This document shows, one piece after another, positions 8,114 through 16,510 of a stretch of DNA of 64,000 nucleotides. This stretch comes from Nonlabens agnitus (GTDB lineage Bacteria > Bacteroidota > Bacteroidia > Flavobacteriales > Flavobacteriaceae). The notes beneath the pieces were generated by a model. It saw only the letters and a program-made list of their open reading frames with translations, was not told the DNA's origin and ran no database searches. A program made the position numbers and the translations under genes. The DNA is taken from positions 2,022,501 through 2,086,500 of the forward strand of contig NZ_MQUC01000003.1 in NCBI RefSeq assembly GCF_002994045.1, written 5' to 3'. How positions within the stretch are numbered: the first letter of the stretch is position 1; the number at the start of each line of letters is the position of its first letter.

Positions 8114-9262
8114 ATGGAACAAACACTTTTCTCTTCAGATTTTAGACTTGGGATTCTTGGTGGTGGACAGCTGGGCAAGATGATGTTATACACCACGCGT
8201 AAATGGGATATTCAAACCTACGTCATGGACAGTGATGATACCGCACCTGCGTTTGAGGGCTGTACCGTTTTTTTTGAAGGTGACATCATGGATTATGAAG
8301 CCGTGATGGAATTAGGCCGTCAAGTAGATGTGCTTACCATTGAAATCGAAAACGTCAATGTCAAAGCGCTACAAGATCTGGAAGATGAAGGCATAGCCGT
8401 GTCGCCCAGTGCTAAAGTGCTTAATTTGATACGTAACAAGGCGACGCAAAAAAAATTCTACCAAGAAAAGAGTTTGCCTACCGCACCTTTTGAAGCGATG
8501 GATCAACCCGATGTAAATACGTCAAGAGAGTTCCCATTTATCTGGAAGAGTGCAGAAGGTGGTTATGATGGTAAAGGCGTTAAAGTCATCAGATCTGCAG
8601 CAGACCTTAAAGATCTTCCAGCTGCGGAATGCATCTATGAAGATATGGTGGATTTTGATATGGAACTTGCCGTGATTGTCGCTCGCAATGCCAAAGGCGA
8701 GATGAAAACCTACCCAGTAGTTGAGATGGAATTTCATCCAGAGGCCAACCAGGTGGAATATGTGATTTGCCCAGCTAGAATCCCTGAAGAGGTTTCTAAA
8801 AAAGCCAGAGATCTTGCTTTAAAAGTTTCTGAAGCTTTTGATCATGTGGGACTACTTGCAGTCGAAATGTTTCTTACTAAAAGCGGCGAAATTCTGGTAA
8901 ACGAAGTCGCTCCTAGACCGCATAACAGTGGACACTACTCCATTGAAGGTGCAGTGACAGATCAATTTGAGCAGCAAGTGCGTTGTGTTCTGAATTTACC
9001 TCTAGGTTCAACTGACACTGTGCTACCTGCCGTTATGGTCAACCTTGTAGGTACTGAAGGTCACACAGGAAATGTCGTTTATGACGGTATTGAGGAGATT
9101 CTCGCGATGGATGGCGTAACACCACATATTTACGGGAAGAAGCAGACGCGACCTTTTAGAAAAATGGGTCATGTCACAATCGTGGCAAAAGAGATTGAAA
9201 AAGCTCGTGAGCTAGCCGAGGTTGTTAAGGGTAAAATAAAGGTTGTAGCTCTTGCTGGTTAA
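8114..9262 (+). CDS. purK: 5-(carboxyamino)imidazole ribonucleotide synthase PurK
   Basis: A 382-residue ATP-grasp enzyme from ATG 8114 (an ATG five codons upstream is possible). The N-terminal nucleotide fold shows LGILGGGQLGKMM. The ATP-grasp domain has WKSAEGGYDGKGVKVI and the metal/substrate region EVAPRPHNSGHYSIEGAVTDQFEQ. The enzyme carboxylates AIR to N5-CAIR using ATP and bicarbonate in purine synthesis. It stands alone, divergent from the purine gene hpt-adk across the REP-like element. Length and motifs are those of a full PurK. Confidence 0.95.
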   Translation: MEQTLFSSDFRLGILGGGQLGKMMLYTTRKWDIQTYVMDSDDTAPAFEGCTVFFEGDIMDYEAVMELGRQVDVLTIEIENVNVKALQDLEDEGIAVSPSAKVLNLIRNKATQKKFYQEKSLPTAPFEAMDQPDVNTSREFPFIWKSAEGGYDGKGVKVIRSAADLKDLPAAECIYEDMVDFDMELAVIVARNAKGEMKTYPVVEMEFHPEANQVEYVICPARIPEEVSKKARDLALKVSEAFDHVGLLAVEMFLTKSGEILVNEVAPRPHNSGHYSIEGAVTDQFEQQVRCVLNLPLGSTDTVLPAVMVNLVGTEGHTGNVVYDGIEEILAMDGVTPHIYGKKQTRPFRKMGHVTIVAKEIEKARELAEVVKGKIKVVALAG

Positions 9263-9278
9263 GAGTTAAGAAAAAATA

Positions 9279-9294
9279 ACAGCTCTATTGCTGT
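9279..9294 (-). terminator. Weak hairpin between convergent genes
   Basis: A 5-bp stem ACAGC/GCTGT with a 6-base loop. On the minus strand it is followed by ATTTTTT. It could end transcription of the DUF6624 gene. The stem is short, so confidence is low. Confidence 0.35.
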
Positions 9295-9325
9295 CAAAAA
9301 ATCACTTTCTTGAATTCTTTGAGTA

Positions 9326-10063
9326 TTATTTTATGCTGCTCAATCTTTTAAGTTCATCTTTCAATTTTAATCCATGCTTAGATAAATAAACGCTTAAAGT
9401 TTCAGTAAAACCCATATTGCGGCGGCGCTGCCCTACACTTTCTGGATCAACTAATTTATATAGTTTCCCATTTTGCATTTGAGTTCCATAAATTTGAGGT
9501 TGATCATTTAACAATAAAAAGCGATCTTGGAGCAACGCAAGAAAGTCTCTTGGAATGCTGCCGTTATTTACCAAATCTTTGAAATCATTGTAGTAAAAAG
9601 CAATCCACTCGGGATCTGAATGTTGAAGCACTACAAATATTCCTAGATATCCTCTAAAATCTCTAAGTTGTCCACTTTTAGGAAAACCGCATTTTTCAAT
9701 AATTGACACAAGATTTTGTAGATTTTCGTGGTCAACAGTTTCCATATTACCTACACCCTCATTTCTCACTTTTTGATCCTTGTAATAAATATTTAAAAAG
9801 TCATCATTCAAATTTTTGCAAGAAACTTGTCTCAAGTTAAACTTTGAAATCGGATCAGGATAAAGGTTAACTAAACTATCAATAAGCTTATCGTATCTAT
9901 CAATATTCTCAAAAGTAAATTCGCCTGTCTTTTGTTTTTCGACTTTCTCTTCTATTTTTAAATAATCTTTACTTTCCATTTGATTTGAGACAGGGTAGTC
10001 ATCTTTACAACTGTAAAAAAGAAAGAATAAAATCAAGCAAAAAGTAACACGTAAAGCCTTCAT
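9326..10063 (-). CDS. DUF6624-like lipoprotein
   Basis: A 245-residue protein starting MKALRVTFCLILFFLFYSC, a lipoprotein signal with Cys19, so probably membrane-anchored on the periplasmic side. The region YLGIFVVLQHSDPEWIAFY, DRFLLLNDQPQIYGTQ and DPESVGQRRRNMGFTETL matches the DUF6624 pattern as I remember it. Function unknown. Base composition looks more AT-rich than its neighbours, which would fit accessory DNA. It is flanked by convergent purK and a minus-strand SDR gene. Confidence 0.6.
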   Translation of the reverse strand: MKALRVTFCLILFFLFYSCKDDYPVSNQMESKDYLKIEEKVEKQKTGEFTFENIDRYDKLIDSLVNLYPDPISKFNLRQVSCKNLNDDFLNIYYKDQKVRNEGVGNMETVDHENLQNLVSIIEKCGFPKSGQLRDFRGYLGIFVVLQHSDPEWIAFYYNDFKDLVNNGSIPRDFLALLQDRFLLLNDQPQIYGTQMQNGKLYKLVDPESVGQRRRNMGFTETLSVYLSKHGLKLKDELKRLSSIK

Positions 10064-10144
10064 AATTTTAGAAATATTTTAAAACCCTACGCTCTTTTGT
10101 GTATCATATATTAGTTGGTGGTAACTCTCGAAAAGCTCTTTTAT

Positions 10145-10828
10145 TTACGGCGTACTACTACTTACCTCCAACGTCTTACCATTATAAAACTTATTCCCAG
10201 TAAGCGCAAAATCCTTGATGTATTGGGCCATTTCTTTGGGTTGCAGTGGTGCCTCGTAGCCTGGGAAAGCCTCTGCAAGCATTTCGGTTTGTACGGCGCC
10301 TAGGGCAAGTGTATTGAATGACGGACCGTTGTCTTTAAATTCTTCAGCAAGGAGCTCAAAGAGTGTGATAACGGCTGCTTTTGCACTAGAATATGCTGCA
10401 AGTCCAGGGAATTTTGCACTGCCTTGAATGCCGCCCATGGAGCTGATCGCGACTACGTGCGATTCAGCATTCATTAATGGTAACAAGGACTGTGTTAATA
10501 GGGAGACACCAAAAACGTTGACTTCATAGCAGTTTAGAAAATCTGCTTTGGTCAAATCTGTAAATGGTTTATTAACAAGCATTCCAGCGTTATGAACCAA
10601 GATATCGACACGATCGAACGTGTTTTTGATTTGATCCACGGCTTCTGCAATACTGGACTCGCTTGCAAGATCACAAGCAACGGCTGTGATGTTATTATTG
10701 TTGAGATCTTTGATGGAATCTCGCTTTCGCGAAAGCGCCATAACCTGATCACCATTACCAGCAAAAAGTTGTGCCAGCTCAAATCCTATGCCGCGGCTTG
10801 TGCCAGTAATCACTATGTTTTTACTCAT
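10145..10828 (-). CDS. SDR family NAD(P)-dependent oxidoreductase
   Basis: A classical short-chain dehydrogenase of 227 residues. The cofactor motif TGTSRGIG is at 8-15, HNAG at 79-82, catalytic Ser at about 129-130 (ISSMGG), Tyr146 and Lys150 in YSSAK. It is slightly shorter than typical SDRs, with a truncated-looking substrate loop. Substrate cannot be read from sequence. It overlaps the upstream M28 peptidase gene by 8 bp (ATGAGTAA), so translation is probably coupled. The palindrome at 10722-10737 is read as LSRKR after the cofactor-binding strand. Confidence 0.85.
   Translation of the reverse strand: MSKNIVITGTSRGIGFELAQLFAGNGDQVMALSRKRDSIKDLNNNNITAVACDLASESSIAEAVDQIKNTFDRVDILVHNAGMLVNKPFTDLTKADFLNCYEVNVFGVSLLTQSLLPLMNAESHVVAISSMGGIQGSAKFPGLAAYSSAKAAVITLFELLAEEFKDNGPSFNTLALGAVQTEMLAEAFPGYEAPLQPKEMAQYIKDFALTGNKFYNGKTLEVSSSTP
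10722..10737. repeat. 16-bp palindrome, copy 4 (in SDR gene)
   Basis: Perfect CGCTTTCGCGAAAGCG, in frame, read as LSRKR. Confidence 0.95.
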
Positions 10829-11816
10829 TTGTCATTGCTTTCAATTTCAAACCTTGCTCGTTTGCCATAAAAAATATCCCAGGGAAAGTGGCATCTACGA
10901 CTTGCGACATATGCTGTGCATTGACGCCTGTGATGTCGTCACCTACTTTATGGTATTCGTTGAAATTGGTAAAATCGAAGGTGCTCAGCGTTTGTGAAGG
11001 CACCTTAAACACTTCATAGAACGCATAATTATCGGATCTTGCGAAAAGGTTCATTTGTGCTGCCGCAGGAAGTTTTGCCGTTACGGTTCGGGTTTCATTT
11101 TCCTTATTGAAGATATCGCCCATGTTTGAGGTGTCGTAACCTGTTAAGTAAGCGATGTAATTCTTTCCAACCATAGGAGTTCCCGTCATTTCAAAGTTGA
11201 TCATCGCGACCACATTCTCACCATTGACCTTCATTTGCTTAGCCAGCTCGCGAGAGCCTACCAAGCCTTTTTCCTCAGCAGAGAACAATGCAAAAACCAC
11301 CTTGCGACGGTTAAAGTCCAGCTTTTTGAACATTTCTGCCACCGCCAAAACGCTCGCTGTTCCCGTAGCGTTGTCGTTAGCACCATTGGCGATGCTATCG
11401 CCAGCAACTGCTTGTATAATTCCTATATGATCGTAATGTGCACCTATAACGATGGTTTCTTTCATCAACTCCTTGTCAGAGCCATTAAGTACAGCCACCA
11501 CATTGTTACCAGTTGCTTTATCGGTTTGAAACGGGTGCATATAGGAATCTCCGTAAGGCTCAATCCCTAGTGATTCAAAACGTTCCTTGAGATAAGTGGC
11601 TGCCAGTTCAATTCCTTTACTACCCGTATCGCGTCCTTGAAGCTCATCACTTGATAAATATTGTACATCAATCGCAATTTGCGTAGGGTTGCTCGATGGC
11701 AATTTAACACGTTGCTTTTTACTGGTCAACGTTTCCGTAGACAATTGATTGATACGATTAGAGGTTCCACAGGCAACTAAAGTTGCTGCCATTAGGATAA
11801 AAATCATTTTTTTCAT
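10821..11816 (-). CDS. M28 family metallopeptidase, lipoprotein
   Basis: A 331-residue secreted aminopeptidase-like protein. MKKMIFILMAATLVACG gives a lipoprotein signal with Cys16. Zinc-site motifs of M28 are visible: IGAHYDHIG, ANGANDNATGTAS, and SAEEKGLVGS with the catalytic Glu pair. Such enzymes remove N-terminal amino acids from peptides in the periplasm or at the cell surface. The stop overlaps the SDR start. Specificity is not predictable from sequence. Confidence 0.9.
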   Translation of the reverse strand: MKKMIFILMAATLVACGTSNRINQLSTETLTSKKQRVKLPSSNPTQIAIDVQYLSSDELQGRDTGSKGIELAATYLKERFESLGIEPYGDSYMHPFQTDKATGNNVVAVLNGSDKELMKETIVIGAHYDHIGIIQAVAGDSIANGANDNATGTASVLAVAEMFKKLDFNRRKVVFALFSAEEKGLVGSRELAKQMKVNGENVVAMINFEMTGTPMVGKNYIAYLTGYDTSNMGDIFNKENETRTVTAKLPAAAQMNLFARSDNYAFYEVFKVPSQTLSTFDFTNFNEYHKVGDDITGVNAQHMSQVVDATFPGIFFMANEQGLKLKAMTNE

Positions 11817-11890
11817 GGAAAATATTTATTTGATAAAAATAAGGAATTGTAGACCGAATGAAGATATGGACGGACGGAGTCCAGAAAAGA

Positions 11891-11920
11891 AAAACGCTGG
11901 GCATCAATGACCAGCGTTTT
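11891..11920 (-). terminator. Terminator hairpin after pdhC
   Basis: Perfect 10-bp stem AAAACGCTGG / CCAGCGTTTT with a 10-base loop, lying 23 bp past the pdhC stop. The stem ends in A/T runs on both strands, so it could work in either direction. Confidence 0.8.
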
Positions 11921-11942
11921 AATTCTATTCTCTATAGATAAT

Positions 11943-13646
11943 CTATACGTACATAACGATAGGGTTCTCAATATAAGATTTGAATGTTTGCAAGAATGCT
12001 GCTCCAGTAGCACCATCTACAGTTCTATGATCACAAGCTAGCGTGATCTTCATCACGTTACCTATAACGATCTGACCATCCTTGACCACTGGTTTTTGAA
12101 CAATGGCGCCTACCGACATTATCGCACTGTTGGGTTGATTGATGATCGAGGTAAACTCTGTTATACCGAACATTCCCAAATTAGAAATAGTGAACGTACT
12201 TCCTTCCATTTCTTTAGGTTGTAGCTTCTTGTCACGTGCCTTACCAGCTAGTTCTCTCACCTTGCCACCAATTTGCTGCATACTCATTTGGTCTGCAAAA
12301 GGCAACACAGGTACTAGCAAACCGTCATCAACGGCTACGGCAACACCTATATTAATGTGTTTTGCAACTTTTGTAGCTGCGTCAGTCCATGAGGTGTTTA
12401 CTTTAGGATGTTTACGCAACGCCATAGCCGCTGCTTTAATCACCATATCGTTGAAGCTAATCTTAGTATCTGGCAATTCATTGATCGCCTTGCGACTTGC
12501 AATGGCGTTATCCATATCTAGATCTAAACCTAGATAGTAATGTGGTGCCGTGAATTTAGATTGTCCCAAACGCTTGGCGATCGTCTTGCGCATTTGTGAG
12601 TTAGGAATTTCTTCCCATTCTTCCTGACCTACAGGCTGATAGTCTTGTGCTGCTGCAGAACCTGCAGAGGACGCACTAGGCTTGTAGTTTTCAATATCTT
12701 TTTTGGTTACACGACCGTTCTCTCCAGTTCCCTTCACAGAACCTAGGTCGATACCTTTATCTGCCGCCATTTTCTTGGCAAGAGGTGATGCAAAAATGCG
12801 ACCGCCATCGTTGCTTTGAGTTGTAGACTCTTTTGAACTTTCCTTAGGTCCAGAATAATCTGGAACTGACTGCTGTTTCTTGTCTGCAGTTGGTTCTGAT
12901 TTTGATTCCTTTTTAGGTTCTTCTTTTTTAGGCTCCTCTTTCTTTGTTTCCTTTTTGGCTCCACCTGAAGATCCACCTTTAATATCAATTCCAGAAACAT
13001 CTGTTCCTTCTGGGCCTATGATAGCTAGTAGAGAATCTACCGCAGCGGTTTCACCTTCTTGAATACCAATCTTTAATAAGGTACCCTTATAAAAAGATTC
13101 GAACTCCATAGTAGCTTTGTCGGTCTCGATTTCAGCAAGGATATCGCCTTCAGCAACCTCATCACCTTCTTTTTTGAGCCATGATGCAACTGTACCTTCT
13201 TCCATGGTATCACTCAATCGTGGCATGGTAATGATCTCTACACCTTCTGGAAGATCGTCGCTATCTGCATCGGCAGAGCTTTCTTCATTGCTGGATTCTT
13301 CTTCATCTTGAGAATCTGCCTCAGATTCATTTGAATTCAATTCATCTTCCTTGGACTCCTTCTTTCCAGCATCTGCTGAGCCGTCCAATAAATCAGAAAT
13401 ATCCTCACCTTCTTCACCTAGAATACAAAGCAATTGATCAACCGGTGCAGTTTCACCTTCTTGAACTCCTATGTGAAGTAAGGTTCCATTGTAGAACGAT
13501 TCAAACTCCATCGTGGCCTTATCGGTCTCAATTTCAGCAAGAATGTCTCCTTCTTCTACTTTATCTCCTACTTTTTTCAACCACGTTGCTACCACACCTT
13601 CTTCCATGGTGTCGCTCAAGCGTGGCATGTTGATTACTTCTGCCAT
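11943..13646 (-). CDS. pdhC: Pyruvate dehydrogenase E2, dihydrolipoamide acetyltransferase
   Basis: A 567-residue E2 subunit. Two lipoyl domains (about 1-80 and 135-215) each carry the lipoylated lysine in ETDKATMEFES; the first is Lys43. Acidic and then KKEEPKKE-rich linkers follow. Next come the peripheral subunit-binding domain RIFASPLAKKMAADKGIDL and the catalytic domain ending in the DHRTVDGATGA active-site motif. It transfers acetyl groups to CoA in the pyruvate dehydrogenase complex. It lies 3 bp after pdhA. E1 beta and E3 are not in the window. The tandem lipoyl domains have near-identical DNA, a possible site for copy-number change. Confidence 0.95.
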   Translation of the reverse strand: MAEVINMPRLSDTMEEGVVATWLKKVGDKVEEGDILAEIETDKATMEFESFYNGTLLHIGVQEGETAPVDQLLCILGEEGEDISDLLDGSADAGKKESKEDELNSNESEADSQDEEESSNEESSADADSDDLPEGVEIITMPRLSDTMEEGTVASWLKKEGDEVAEGDILAEIETDKATMEFESFYKGTLLKIGIQEGETAAVDSLLAIIGPEGTDVSGIDIKGGSSGGAKKETKKEEPKKEEPKKESKSEPTADKKQQSVPDYSGPKESSKESTTQSNDGGRIFASPLAKKMAADKGIDLGSVKGTGENGRVTKKDIENYKPSASSAGSAAAQDYQPVGQEEWEEIPNSQMRKTIAKRLGQSKFTAPHYYLGLDLDMDNAIASRKAINELPDTKISFNDMVIKAAAMALRKHPKVNTSWTDAATKVAKHINIGVAVAVDDGLLVPVLPFADQMSMQQIGGKVRELAGKARDKKLQPKEMEGSTFTISNLGMFGITEFTSIINQPNSAIMSVGAIVQKPVVKDGQIVIGNVMKITLACDHRTVDGATGAAFLQTFKSYIENPIVMYV

Positions 13647-13649
13647 TGA

Positions 13650-14648
13650 TTATAGTTTTGAAGGTAAAAATGGATAGTCTTCCTGTTCATAAACAGCGTC
13701 ATACATCAAGCTTTTCTCTGGGAATGGAGACTCCTCTGCAAACTTCTCACATTCAGAAACTTTTGCCTTGACACGTTTGTCGATTGCTTTGATCTCGTCT
13801 TCCTTGACATCGTGCTCTTTCATTAAACGATCCTTGATCTGTGTAATCGGGTCAATTTTTTGGTATTCTGCAACCTCATCCTTAGTACGATACTTTTGAG
13901 CATCACTCATCGAGTGACCTCTATAACGATATGTTTTAAGCTCCAAGAATGTTGGTCCACCGCCAGATCGCGCGCGCTCGATAGCTTCATGCATAGCCTC
14001 GGCTACTTTCTCGGGATCCATGGCATCCACTGGACCACATGGCATCTCATATCCTAAACCTAGCTTCCAAATATCTGTATGGTTGGCAGTTCTTGCGACA
14101 CTGGTTCCCATGGCATAACCGTTGTTCTCCACACAAAATACTACGGGAAGATTCCATAACATGGCAAGGTTGAATGTCTCGTGAAGAGATCCTTGTCTTG
14201 CAGCACCATCACCAAAAAAGGTCAAAGTCACCGCATCACGATCGTGATATTTATCACCAAAAGCGATACCAGCACCTAGCGGGATTTGCCCACCAACGAT
14301 ACCGTGACCACCATAAAAATTAAATTCTTTTGAGAATATGTGCATGGAACCACCTAGACCTTGCGATGTACCGGTAGCTTTTCCATAAAGTTCTGCCATA
14401 ACACGCTTGGGGTCCACACCCATTCCTATAGGCTGTACGTGGTTGCGGTATGCTGTAATCATTTTATCCTTGCCCAGTTCCATTGCGTGCAATGCACCTG
14501 CAAGTATCGCTTCCTGACCGTTGTAAAGATGCAGGAATCCGCGTACTTTTTGCTGGATGTACACCTGCGCCAGTTTGTCCTCAAACTTTCTCCAGAACAA
14601 CATGTCCTCGTACCAGTTCAGTAAGACTTCTTTAGTTACTTTTTTCAT
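13650..14648 (-). CDS. pdhA: Pyruvate dehydrogenase E1 component subunit alpha
   Basis: A 332-residue TPP-dependent E1 alpha. The TPP/Mg motif runs from GDGAARQGS to VENNGYAMGT, and the phosphorylation-loop region YRYRGHSMSDAQKYR is conserved. With a separate beta subunit (not in this window) it decarboxylates pyruvate and acetylates the lipoyl arm of PdhC. pdhA and pdhC form an operon with a 3-bp gap. A copy of the palindrome ends... the 16-bp site at 14670-14685 lies 21 bp upstream of the ATG, in the likely promoter region. Confidence 0.95.
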   Translation of the reverse strand: MKKVTKEVLLNWYEDMLFWRKFEDKLAQVYIQQKVRGFLHLYNGQEAILAGALHAMELGKDKMITAYRNHVQPIGMGVDPKRVMAELYGKATGTSQGLGGSMHIFSKEFNFYGGHGIVGGQIPLGAGIAFGDKYHDRDAVTLTFFGDGAARQGSLHETFNLAMLWNLPVVFCVENNGYAMGTSVARTANHTDIWKLGLGYEMPCGPVDAMDPEKVAEAMHEAIERARSGGGPTFLELKTYRYRGHSMSDAQKYRTKDEVAEYQKIDPITQIKDRLMKEHDVKEDEIKAIDKRVKAKVSECEKFAEESPFPEKSLMYDAVYEQEDYPFLPSKL

Positions 14649-14669
14649 GTAAGGTATTGGTTTTTATTT

Positions 14670-14685
14670 CGCTTTCGCGAAAGCG
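14670..14685. repeat. 16-bp palindrome, copy 5 (intergenic, upstream of pdhA)
   Basis: Perfect, extended to TTCGCTTTCGCGAAAGCGAA. One of the few copies outside a gene; it ends 21 bp from the pdhA ATG. Confidence 0.95.
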
Positions 14686-14799
14686 AACTAAACATCATCC
14701 ATCTGGACAACCAGTTCAATCTTTTCTCAAAGGAAAACAAAAATAACTGAAAAAAGAATAAGGGAAAACCAATTGAACGGTTAAATCCCGCGGAATTAT

Positions 14800-15237
14800 T
14801 TAAAGATAATTACGGTCAAAAATGAGTGGCAATAAATCGGCCAGCGAGTTGGATCTTGCAACCGTGCCGGAGGCTCCCATGAAGAAAATCTCAATAGGCT
14901 GTTGCTGTCTGGACTCATACTCTGCAATGGACTGACGACAGGCACCGCAAGGCGGCACTGGTTTTGCAAAACTGTCATCTATAGGGCTCGCGGTAATGGC
15001 CATTCTCGTAATGGCGACTCCTGGATAGTTTGCACCGGCTGCAAATATGGCTACTCGCTCTGCACACAATCCTGACGGATAGGCTGCATTTTCCTGATTA
15101 TTACCTTTGATGATCTCGCCATTTTCCAACAATAGCGAACATCCTACCGTGAATTTGGAATATGGCGCATAGGCATTCGACCTTGCTTCAATAGCTTGCT
15201 CCATAAGCTTTTGTGCCTCTGGATCCAGCTCCTTCAA
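14800..15237 (-). CDS. cdd: Cytidine deaminase (start codon uncertain)
   Basis: A zinc hydrolase with CAE at 58-60 and PCGAC at 96-100 supplying the cysteine ligands and catalytic Glu. It deaminates cytidine and deoxycytidine in pyrimidine salvage. The first usable start is TTG at 15237, giving 145 residues. Upstream, the frame stays open for 16 codons to the porV stop (TAG 15286-15288), and those codons read IKQITINTVIDVYDDLKEL, like the normal N terminus of Bacteroidota Cdd. That stretch contains no ATG, GTG or TTG, only ATC and ATA. Either TTG is used and the N terminus is shorter, or a non-canonical ATC/ATA start is used. Confidence 0.85.
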   Translation of the reverse strand: MKELDPEAQKLMEQAIEARSNAYAPYSKFTVGCSLLLENGEIIKGNNQENAAYPSGLCAERVAIFAAGANYPGVAITRMAITASPIDDSFAKPVPPCGACRQSIAEYESRQQQPIEIFFMGASGTVARSNSLADLLPLIFDRNYL

Positions 15238-15285
15238 GTCATCGTAAACGTCGATGACTGTATTTATGGTGATTTGTTTGATAGT

Positions 15286-16470
15286 CTAGTATTCTAAGTA
15301 CTCATCCCCAAAGTTGAAGGTCAACCCAAATCTTAAGGTTCCTTCAAGCGGTGATCTTACACGACTGGTTGAGAATAAGTAGGATAAATCTACATTGATT
15401 TCTGAAAACTTAAAGCCAGCTCCCAAGGAAAGGAATTTACGACCGCCCTTTTCATCTGCCTCATTAAAGTAACCTGTTCTTAAAGAAAAACTGTCATCAT
15501 AGGTATATTCTGCACCAAGAGCCCAAGTAACTTCTTTCAACTCTTCAGAAAAGCCGCCTGGAGCGTCACCAAAGGACTGGAAAATCCCGCTAAAAAAGCT
15601 TACATCGTCTTCTTGACCTTCTATGATTTCATTAGGTACTCCATTATCATTTTCGTCACCATCTTCTCTAATAGGTGGAGTCGGAACCAAGAGCTTATTA
15701 AACTCTGCCGTAATTCCTATTTTACTAAAACCATCGTTGAGATAAAAGTCAACGCCACCGCCTAATCCTAGGTTAGTAGGTAGAAAATCTTCTCTACCGC
15801 CTACATCGTAGGATATCTTTGGACCGATGTTGGAAATATTAAATCCACCACGATACCTTCCATACATATCGCCTATGGCCACTTCTTCACTTTGATAATA
15901 ACCAGAAATTCCAACACTAAAACTGCTTGCCGCGCTGGCATCCTGATCAGTGGCCTGGAATCTTAAATCACTACGTAAAAAACGACCGGTCACCGCCATG
16001 GAAAACTGGTCTGATAATTTAAGTGAGTAGGAACCATCAAGTATAAATTCATTTGGATTTTCTTCAAATCCAGTTTCTCCGTCTTCAGTAATAAAAATGG
16101 TTCCCAAGCCAAAGTATCTTAAACTGGCTGCAAAAGCACTTTGCTCATTGATACGGTTAGCATAGGCTAATTGACCGATTCCTATATCATTTACCAACTG
16201 TCCCAGGTAAGGTGTGTAAGCCACTCCTACCGCCTGCTCACGAGTCATGAAGGAATATTTAGCAGGATTCCATTGCTGGCTCCAAGCATCTGGGCTCGTA
16301 GCAACACCCATGTCTCCCATACCAGCTGATCTAGGATCGCCTGCAATTCTCAAGAAAGGTAGTGCTGTTGTAACTACCCTAGAATCCTGAGTTCTGACTT
16401 GAGCTTTTGACGTCAAAAGACCTGCAAAAAACATTATGACTACTAAAAACTGTAAAAAAACTCTTTTCAT
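15286..16470 (-). CDS. porV: Type IX secretion outer-membrane protein PorV (LptO)
   Basis: A 394-residue beta-barrel protein with signal MKRVFLQFLVVIMFFAGLLTSKAQ. The mature start TALPFLRIAGDPRSAGMGDMGVATSPDAWSQQWNPAKYSF is the hallmark of PorV, and the C terminus ends in an aromatic-rich strand LRFGLTFNFGDEYLEY. PorV shuttles T9SS cargo to the PorU sortase at the outer membrane. It lies 40 bp after porU, and gldJ is divergent on the far side of porU, the common flavobacterial arrangement. cdd follows at once on the same strand. Confidence 0.95.
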   Translation of the reverse strand: MKRVFLQFLVVIMFFAGLLTSKAQVRTQDSRVVTTALPFLRIAGDPRSAGMGDMGVATSPDAWSQQWNPAKYSFMTREQAVGVAYTPYLGQLVNDIGIGQLAYANRINEQSAFAASLRYFGLGTIFITEDGETGFEENPNEFILDGSYSLKLSDQFSMAVTGRFLRSDLRFQATDQDASAASSFSVGISGYYQSEEVAIGDMYGRYRGGFNISNIGPKISYDVGGREDFLPTNLGLGGGVDFYLNDGFSKIGITAEFNKLLVPTPPIREDGDENDNGVPNEIIEGQEDDVSFFSGIFQSFGDAPGGFSEELKEVTWALGAEYTYDDSFSLRTGYFNEADEKGGRKFLSLGAGFKFSEINVDLSYLFSTSRVRSPLEGTLRFGLTFNFGDEYLEY

Positions 16471-16510
16471 GAAGTTGGTTTAATATCCGTAAATATATGG
16501 TAATGATACT

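Noticed and set aside
12743..13311. Alternative-frame ORFs in the pdhC linkers
   Set aside because: They come from the low-complexity Lys/Glu/Ser linker DNA and lack any domain or independent signal.
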